IMG/VR virus record: IMGVR_UViG_3300046796_000499 | Coordinates: 1 to 61,005 of that record | Strand: one strand, 5' to 3' | Length of the DNA: 61,005 nucleotides | DNA from: a virus | In this document: positions 55,590 through 61,005 of the stretch, piece after piece | How the letters are laid out: each line of letters starts with the position of its first letter | How positions within the stretch are numbered: the stretch's first letter is position 1 | The notes under the pieces: model-generated | The model's database searches: none | What the model was told of the DNA's origin: nothing | The model's input: the letters and a program-made list of their open reading frames with translations, nothing else | Made by a program: the position numbers and the translations under genes

Positions 55590-56927
55590 TCACCTCAAAA
55601 AGATCTGGAACGCGACTCCCGCCGCGCGCGCCGCGTTGAGCTCCTGCCAGAGCTGAGAAATCAATGCATTGAACTGAACTGGGCCGCCACCCCAGATCCC
55701 GAGGCCCCACGCGTTCGGGTGCCCCAGGGGGTAGGTGGCCGAGCCCCAGGGCATGCCGAACTCGCCCAGGCCGACCGAGTCCACGAATACCGCGAAGTAG
55801 CGCACCTGCCGCACCCGCGGCAGCATCACGATCCCCTGGCCCACGAGCTCGCTACCCGGTACGCGCGGCTCATGCTCGAACGTGCCCACGCCCCAGGGGT
55901 GCACGCCCCAGGTGAACCCCATCAGCGTCTCGGGGTCGCCGGTCTCCAGGTATTCGTAGCCGATGCCCCGGCTGCCGAGGATGCGGTCCAGGATCCGGAT
56001 GTGGCTCGCGGGCGAAATGATGTCCGCCAGCTCGCCCAGGCGCGCGCGGAAATTGTCGTCGCTCTCGCCCGTCACCCGCGCGATGTTCCGATCGGTGCCG
56101 AGCGCGCCGAGCGCGTCGGGTACGCCCTCCGTGATGGCCTCGGGCTGGGTCACGGTCAGGCCCAGATCCGCGTATTCCTCCACCTCCACCGTGACCGCCA
56201 CGCCCACGTCCGCCACGGCATCGAGCGGCAGATCCACCGTGATGCCGAGCTCCCCATTGACATCGAGCGTCACCGCGAGGATGCGGCGCGGGGTGGTGGC
56301 GTTCAGACTCGCCAGCGCCCCCACGAGCCGCACGTAGCGGCCCACGAACCCCGGCTCGAACCGATCGGACAGCCCCGTCAGGCCCGCCACGCGCTGGAAG
56401 GTGGTGGGGGTGATGACCGTGCACGGCACCTCCACCGTGCCCTGGGCTTGAAATTCGGTGATGAACCCAGGCGCCAGGTTTCCGGTGTAGCCGGGGAACT
56501 CCGCCGCGACCGGGACCGTGAACGGCCCGAGCGAGCCCGCCGGCAGGGCCACCTCCGCGGTGGATAGGTAGCGCCCCAAAAACAGCTCGTCCCCGAGGCT
56601 ATCGGTGGTGAGCGCCCGGAAGATCGTCCCCTGGGCGAGCACCAGCGCGCCTTGCGTGGGGGCCGCGCGCGCCACGATGACCTGGCCCGTCGCCGCCCGC
56701 GCGCTGGCCGCAATCGGGCCCGTAGCGGTCGAGTGAGGCCGAAGGTAGTAGCCCTGCTGCGAAAGGTTCGCGGCATCCTCCACCGTCGCCCACATCGCCG
56801 CGTGCGCCGCGGGGATGTCCAGGCCGACTCCCCCGCCCTCGCTTTCGATCGGCTCGGTGTAGCTGCCCGGCAGCACCCGCCGCCAGAGCTCGAGAAAATC
56901 GGCTTGAGTGAACGGCCGCAACGCCAT
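55590..56927 (-). CDS. Second baseplate J-like protein (445 aa)
   Basis: The protein starts MALRPFTQADFLELWRRVLP and contains GESDDNFRARLGELADIISP and EVPCTVITPTTFQRVAGLTG, patterns shared with the baseplate J protein encoded just upstream. The C-terminus (NALISQLWQELNAARAAGVA, FQIFLR) is typical of J-like wedge proteins. The two J-like genes in a row probably form inner and outer parts of the same wedge. Confidence 0.75.
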   Translation of the reverse strand: MALRPFTQADFLELWRRVLPGSYTEPIESEGGGVGLDIPAAHAAMWATVEDAANLSQQGYYLRPHSTATGPIAASARAATGQVIVARAAPTQGALVLAQGTIFRALTTDSLGDELFLGRYLSTAEVALPAGSLGPFTVPVAAEFPGYTGNLAPGFITEFQAQGTVEVPCTVITPTTFQRVAGLTGLSDRFEPGFVGRYVRLVGALASLNATTPRRILAVTLDVNGELGITVDLPLDAVADVGVAVTVEVEEYADLGLTVTQPEAITEGVPDALGALGTDRNIARVTGESDDNFRARLGELADIISPASHIRILDRILGSRGIGYEYLETGDPETLMGFTWGVHPWGVGTFEHEPRVPGSELVGQGIVMLPRVRQVRYFAVFVDSVGLGEFGMPWGSATYPLGHPNAWGLGIWGGGPVQFNALISQLWQELNAARAAGVAFQIFLR

Positions 56928-56928
56928 T

Positions 56929-58068
56929 TCAGAGGCCGTTCACTGTCACGAGGTCCAGGCTCGTTTTGATGACCTCCTGATCTGCCGGCTGGATGTCCCC
57001 CGCCGGCAGCTGCACCGCCGCGTCCCCCACGATGGCCCCGGGGATGCTGCGGGCGAGCGCGAACAGGAGCGAGCGCTGCAGCGGCTCGCGCGGAAAGAGG
57101 GTATTGACCGCCGCCACCGTGATGGCCTTCAATTGATTGACGGCCGCCCGGGTGTCGGTGCCCGAACGGAACGAGATCTGGTAGGCGATGGTCTCGAGCC
57201 GGGGCCGGGTGGTGAACACCGGCACGATGATCCCGCCCGCGCGGAACTCCCGGAGGCGCTGGTTGACCGCCGCCGTCAGCACCTGGTTGCTCCGGCCGAG
57301 CTCGTCCGCCACGAATAGCCGGACCTCGCCGGTGGGCAAGCCATCGAGCCCCAGGATCTCCTCGGCCGTGGCGGCCACCACCCCGTCCACCCCGAGCGCG
57401 CCGGCCTCGATCGCCGGCAGGGTCCCGCGCCGGGCCGTCACGAAAAACAGCCGCGCGCGAGCCCGGAGGCTCGCGTCCGTCTCGATGTCCGTACCGCCGC
57501 TCGCCGGCTCGGGGTTGGTGACCAGGATCGTCGCGTCCGCCGGGGTCTGGCTGAATTGGCGGATCTCCCCCTGCTCCACGTTGCCCCCCGTGCCGCTCAG
57601 CACCGCCTGGGCCCGGACCGAGATAGGGCCCGTGGAATTGAGCGGGAAGCTCGCCGCCTCGGTGAACGCGTACTCGGTGCCCCCGGTCGTGCGGACCTTG
57701 GTGCCCACGTCCAAAGTCACCACCGCCCCGGAGCTCGGCGGGATGGGACGGGTCAGCTCGAGCGGCACCACCGCCTGGGCCGATTGCTTGCGGACGATCT
57801 CGGGACTGAAGCGATCGGCCACCAGCCGATCGAGGTCCTCGTCCTCGGCCGAATCGAGGTAGAGCGCCGCCATCCGCAGCGCCAGGTGGCGGAGCGTTTC
57901 GTCCCCCATCGCGCTGCAGGCGGCCAGCACGATGTTGATGTCCGTGCCCGGGGTGAACACCGCCTGGGGCGAAACGCGCGCGCCGGGCGGGCGGTTCTGA
58001 CCTCGGGAAAAGACTTCGCCGGCGCCGACCTGGAACAGGTCCTCGCGGGTCGGGAGCGCAGCCACCAT
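56929..58068 (-). CDS. Baseplate J-like (gp47-type) protein
   Basis: The 379-residue protein has the J pattern: GTDINIVLAACSAMGDETLR in the N-terminus, DEDLDRLVADRFSPEIVRKQ, SVRAQAVLSGTGGNVEQGEI, TNPEPASGGTDIETDASLRA and the helical C-terminus AVNQLKAITVAAVNTLFPRE. It assembles the baseplate wedge around the hub. It follows the gp25-like gene, as in Mu and P2. Confidence 0.88.
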   Translation of the reverse strand: MVAALPTREDLFQVGAGEVFSRGQNRPPGARVSPQAVFTPGTDINIVLAACSAMGDETLRHLALRMAALYLDSAEDEDLDRLVADRFSPEIVRKQSAQAVVPLELTRPIPPSSGAVVTLDVGTKVRTTGGTEYAFTEAASFPLNSTGPISVRAQAVLSGTGGNVEQGEIRQFSQTPADATILVTNPEPASGGTDIETDASLRARARLFFVTARRGTLPAIEAGALGVDGVVAATAEEILGLDGLPTGEVRLFVADELGRSNQVLTAAVNQRLREFRAGGIIVPVFTTRPRLETIAYQISFRSGTDTRAAVNQLKAITVAAVNTLFPREPLQRSLLFALARSIPGAIVGDAAVQLPAGDIQPADQEVIKTSLDLVTVNGL

Positions 58069-58081
58069 GGGCCGGATCCTA

Positions 58082-58984
58082 TCAGGGAATCGCGATGGGG
58101 ACGACCAGCCCCAGCGGATCGCCGCCGTTCGGGGTCACCCGGATCGTGGCGAGCACGGTGCCGGTCGTGCCCGCCGCCAGAGCGAGCACCACGACCGCCT
58201 CGAGGACGTCCGGCTCCTGGAGGATCTGGGCGCGGATGCGCGCGCGCAGCCGATCGACCGCGTCCACCGTGAGCAGGCCCTTGATCTTCTGCCCCGCGCC
58301 GTAGTCCGGCAGATGAAAGAATCCGCCCGCCGCCGTCGTCACCCGCCGCAGCACGCGCTTGCGCAGGCTCGCCTCGAGCGACTTGTCCAGACCGAAATCG
58401 CCCGTGTCGGTGAGCTGGTAGGTGCCGAGCAAGGGCGGCAGCCGTAGCACGTCCCGACTGACGAACGGATTGGCTAGATCCTGCAGTCGGTCACCGTCTC
58501 GGGCATCGGTCTGGCGGGTGTCGCGCCGCAGCACCAGCCCCACGAGGCTCGCGCAACTGCACCCCCCCGTCGCCACCCCGAGCGCGTCCAAATGCAGCTC
58601 GTAGGGGATGCCGGGGCCCAGGTTGCCATCGAACCAGACGAGAAAGAACGGAAGGTCCACGAGCGAGAGCTGCGGCCACTCATCGGTCCAGACCGCCAGC
58701 TCCGCCGCGTCCGGCACCGCCGCCACGAACTGCACCAGCCGCAGCAGGGCGCCCGGCTCCCCGGAGAGCAGGGTCCAGTTGCCCGGAAACAGGGGCCCGC
58801 TCGTGTTGCCCGGATTGGGTACCCCGATGTCCCCCACGTAGCTCACCGCCGCCAGGTTGGCCGCGATGAGCACACCACCGAGCAGGCCGAACGAGTCGCC
58901 GGGAGTGCCCGTCCCGAGCGGCATCGTGCCCAAGGGGCCCGTTCCCAGGCCCGATCCCGGCAAAAATAAACACTCGCACGCCAT
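58082..58984 (-). CDS. Baseplate wedge protein with gp25-like C-terminal domain
   Basis: The 300-residue product has a Gly-rich N-terminus (MACECLFLPGSGLGTGPLGT) and, from about residue 175, the gp25/gpW-like domain: SLEASLRKRVLRRVTTAAGG, then DYGAGQKIKGLLTVDAVDRL and ARIRAQILQEPDVLEAVVV. gp25 starts sheath polymerisation at the baseplate. The N-terminal 170 residues are an unusual extension, possibly a second domain. Confidence 0.75.
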   Translation of the reverse strand: MACECLFLPGSGLGTGPLGTMPLGTGTPGDSFGLLGGVLIAANLAAVSYVGDIGVPNPGNTSGPLFPGNWTLLSGEPGALLRLVQFVAAVPDAAELAVWTDEWPQLSLVDLPFFLVWFDGNLGPGIPYELHLDALGVATGGCSCASLVGLVLRRDTRQTDARDGDRLQDLANPFVSRDVLRLPPLLGTYQLTDTGDFGLDKSLEASLRKRVLRRVTTAAGGFFHLPDYGAGQKIKGLLTVDAVDRLRARIRAQILQEPDVLEAVVVLALAAGTTGTVLATIRVTPNGGDPLGLVVPIAIP

Positions 58985-58988
58985 CGGT

Positions 58989-60566
58989 TTACGGCAGGCC
59001 GATCAGGGTAAACGTGGCCTTTCCACCTTTGTTCCCTTGGCCCGGGGTCATGTTGCCACCGTTCGTGGATGTGACGGCTCCTCCGCCGCCCGCGCCACCG
59101 CCGCCTGCCGCGCCCGCCGCGCCGTCGCCTGCCGCCTGGGCCCCGGCACCGCGTGCCGAGGCGCCGCCGCCGCTGCCCGTGGCGCCAACGGTGTCGGTCG
59201 CATCCACGCCCGGCGTACCGTTCTTGGGCCCGGCAATCAGGCCACCGAGTCCGCCCCCTCCCACGGCCAGACCCGTCGCCGAATTGCCCGTCGAGCCGCC
59301 ATCGCCGCCGTTACTCGCCGCCGCCGCGGCTGTCGTGCCGCCACTGCCGCCGCCGGCGCTGCCGCGTAGGCTACTGCCGCCAGCGGTGACGATTCCGCCA
59401 GAGTTAGGGTCTCCTCCGCCTCCGCCGCCGCCATCGGTGGCATTACCGGCTAGGCCGGCGCCCGCACCGCCCGAGTTCTGCACACCAAAGCCGCCACCAA
59501 AAGAATAGTTATCGTGCTCGGTCGAGCTGCCGCCGCCGCCGCTGCTCGCGCCCGTGCTCGCTGGACGGCCGCCGTTTCCGCTGGCGAGCACGTTGCCATT
59601 GCCCCAGAGGCCTCCGCCGCCCCCGCCGTTGCCCGCGACTCCGCCTCCCGTACCCGGAGCCCCCGAACCTGCAAAGCCCTTGAACCCGGTTCCGGAAAAC
59701 AGCGCCCCGCCGGAGGCGGCCACCCCGCTGCCGCCGTTGGCCGAACCCACTCCGGCCGCGAGCGTGCCGCCGGCGCCGCCATCGGGCAAAGTGAGCACTA
59801 CGGGTAGCATCGCGATGAACTGCTGGCGGGTCATCAGCCAGCGATGGCAGGCCCCGCCACCGCTCGCCGCGCCGCCCAAGACGTTGGTGTTAGCCCCGCG
59901 TGCGCCCGCACCCGAGCCCCCGGAGGGGCCGCGCAAAATGCACAGAAAGAAATTGCCGGGGGGGATGTCCGCCGCCGTCGTGAAGGTGGGAGCGGTGGAG
60001 AAATCGTAAACAGTGCGGCTCGCAAAGCCGTTGGCCGAGCCCGTCGCGCGAACAAAGGTCGCCTCGAGCGCCAGTGTGAGCTCGTGGACCCAGCGCCACC
60101 ACGCCGCAAAGCGCCGCGTGTTCAAGCTCGCGATCGTGTAATCGTCGGCATTGTCCTCGGCCGCCTCGATCTGCGCCGCGCCTGCATTGACCATACTGGC
60201 GCTCGCGTCGCCCACCTCGTTCAGGGCCGGGATGGTGAGGCCAAAGATCGGCGTTCTCACCTTGAACGTGCGGACCTCGCGCCGTTCGCTCGGGCGGCCC
60301 TCGTCCTCGATGAGCTGGATCCGATAGGTGCCCGGCTGGCTCGCCGTGGGACTGAACGTCCACACCTTCGGGCCCGTCTGCACCAGCGAGGCCACCGCGG
60401 TGGTGTCACCGGGCGGCACCCAGAGCAGTCGGAATCGGGTGGTGGTCCCGAGCCCCGTATTGGTGAGCGTGACCAGCTGGCCGCCGCTCTTGCCATCGGT
60501 GCGTGACTTGCCAGCCGTGCCCGCCGGGGCGAGGGTGGCCTGGTCGATCTTGACTTGGGCGCTCAT
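58989..60566 (-). CDS. Glycine-rich fibre/adhesin protein (525 aa)
   Basis: The 525-residue protein starts MSAQVKIDQATLAPAGTAGK. After an Ig-like beta region (about 25-110) and a helical linker, residues about 215-515 are dominated by poly-Gly runs (GGGGGGLWGNGN and GGGGGG-type repeats), like polyglycine II helices of T-even receptor-binding adhesins. ATG 60566 has GGGGGGAG upstream. It is a likely receptor-binding tip. The repeats are prone to recombination and may drive host-range change. Confidence 0.75.
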   Translation of the reverse strand: MSAQVKIDQATLAPAGTAGKSRTDGKSGGQLVTLTNTGLGTTTRFRLLWVPPGDTTAVASLVQTGPKVWTFSPTASQPGTYRIQLIEDEGRPSERREVRTFKVRTPIFGLTIPALNEVGDASASMVNAGAAQIEAAEDNADDYTIASLNTRRFAAWWRWVHELTLALEATFVRATGSANGFASRTVYDFSTAPTFTTAADIPPGNFFLCILRGPSGGSGAGARGANTNVLGGAASGGGACHRWLMTRQQFIAMLPVVLTLPDGGAGGTLAAGVGSANGGSGVAASGGALFSGTGFKGFAGSGAPGTGGGVAGNGGGGGGLWGNGNVLASGNGGRPASTGASSGGGGSSTEHDNYSFGGGFGVQNSGGAGAGLAGNATDGGGGGGGDPNSGGIVTAGGSSLRGSAGGGSGGTTAAAAASNGGDGGSTGNSATGLAVGGGGLGGLIAGPKNGTPGVDATDTVGATGSGGGASARGAGAQAAGDGAAGAAGGGGAGGGGAVTSTNGGNMTPGQGNKGGKATFTLIGLP

Positions 60567-60596
60567 CTCCCCCCGAGGATACCAGGGGGCCGCCGG

Positions 60597-61005
60597 CTAG
60601 TCGCCCTTGATGCGCGCGCTCAGGGCATCGCCCGCCACCGCCGCCGCCTGGAAGCGCGCTCTCTGGTCCTCGCTCTGGACGATGGCCGCCACCACCGCGC
60701 CGATCTGATCGGGGGTAATCGACCCGGGCGCCAGCAGATTGAGCGCCGTATACACGGCCAGATCCGCCTCGCCGTTCTTGGTGACATATTTGGTCACCGC
60801 GTCGATCCAGCCGTTGAGGGCCTCCACGAATCGCTCGCCCCGCACGTAGCTCTGCAGGGCATCGCGCACCGCGAGCTTGACCGTTTCGGTCGCCTCGATG
60901 ATCTGGCTCTTGGCCTGGATGTGGCGGTCTCCGGCGTACTCCTCGCGGCGGTGGTGGCTGCTGCTCACGATCTCGGTGTCAAACGGAGACACGGACAGAT
61001 CCGAG
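60597..61005 (-). CDS. Unknown protein, 5-prime end cut by window edge
   Basis: At least 135 residues are visible, open beyond the right edge; GTG 60992 is an internal start candidate. The sequence (KSQIIEATETVKLAVRDALQ, FVEALNGWIDAVTKYVTKNG) is helical and soluble. It precedes the fibre gene. It is not recognised. Confidence 0.6.
   Translation of the reverse strand, partial: SDLSVSPFDTEIVSSSHHRREEYAGDRHIQAKSQIIEATETVKLAVRDALQSYVRGERFVEALNGWIDAVTKYVTKNGEADLAVYTALNLLAPGSITPDQIGAVVAAIVQSEDQRARFQAAAVAGDALSARIKGD

Noticed and set aside
1-61005. Integrase, phage repressor pair, CRISPR array, insertion sequence or attachment site
   Set aside because: I looked for tyrosine or serine recombinase motifs, regular direct repeats and transposase genes and found none that could be supported. 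The lifestyle therefore stays open.

Overview
The window is a very GC-rich stretch of a tailed, contractile-tail (myovirus-type) bacteriophage genome. The evidence is a tail sheath, a tube-like protein, two baseplate J-type proteins, a gp25-like wedge protein, a MuF/portal/terminase head module and a PGBD+CHAP-like endolysin. I see no integrase, ribosomal RNA, tRNA or CRISPR. The host cannot be named from sequence. The GC bias, frequent GTG starts and 1-4 nt ATGA/GTGA overlaps fit a phage of a high-GC bacterium, probably known only from metagenomes.

Almost everything is coded on the minus strand, so the text order runs right to left. From the right edge: an unknown partial gene, a polyglycine fibre, gp25-like wedge, two J-like baseplate proteins and a large fibre-like protein (61005-53781). 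Next is a small lysis region with a plus-strand endolysin (52990-53784) and a minus-strand holin candidate (52593-52931), then a plus-strand membrane protein (51910-52419). A gene-poor, G-tract and palindrome-rich region (about 51590-51909) separates these from the accessory/replication block. That block (51274-28827) holds a RavA-ViaA-like MoxR ATPase plus VWA pair, a beta-order DNA methyltransferase, a PD-(D/E)XK nuclease with Fe-S-type cysteines, a Sak4-like RecA-fold ATPase, a DUF669 protein with an SSB-like acidic tail, a helicase-loader-like protein, a RuvC-like protein, two ASCH-like proteins, an HNH nuclease, a candidate small terminase and many short zinc-knuckle proteins. The head module follows (TerL 25149-26696, portal, very long MuF protein, macro domain protein, virion proteins, scaffold, major capsid). 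The tail module ends it (head-tail joining genes, sheath, tube, frameshifted tail chaperone, tape measure cut by the left edge).

A five-gene plus-strand island (11162-12917) sits inside the minus-strand head module.

The most unusual features are regulatory or structural. Thirteen listed gene starts are preceded by the same architecture: a short GC hairpin whose stem sequence changes in a compensatory way, followed immediately by a GAAAG-type purine run and then the start codon. A 134-nt intergenic segment (29825-29958) can fold as minus-strand RNA into a roughly 21-bp closing stem with two internal hairpins, and its only internal mismatch becomes a G-U pair on that strand. A canonical G GGA AAA slip site (1314-1320) joins the two tail-chaperone frames.
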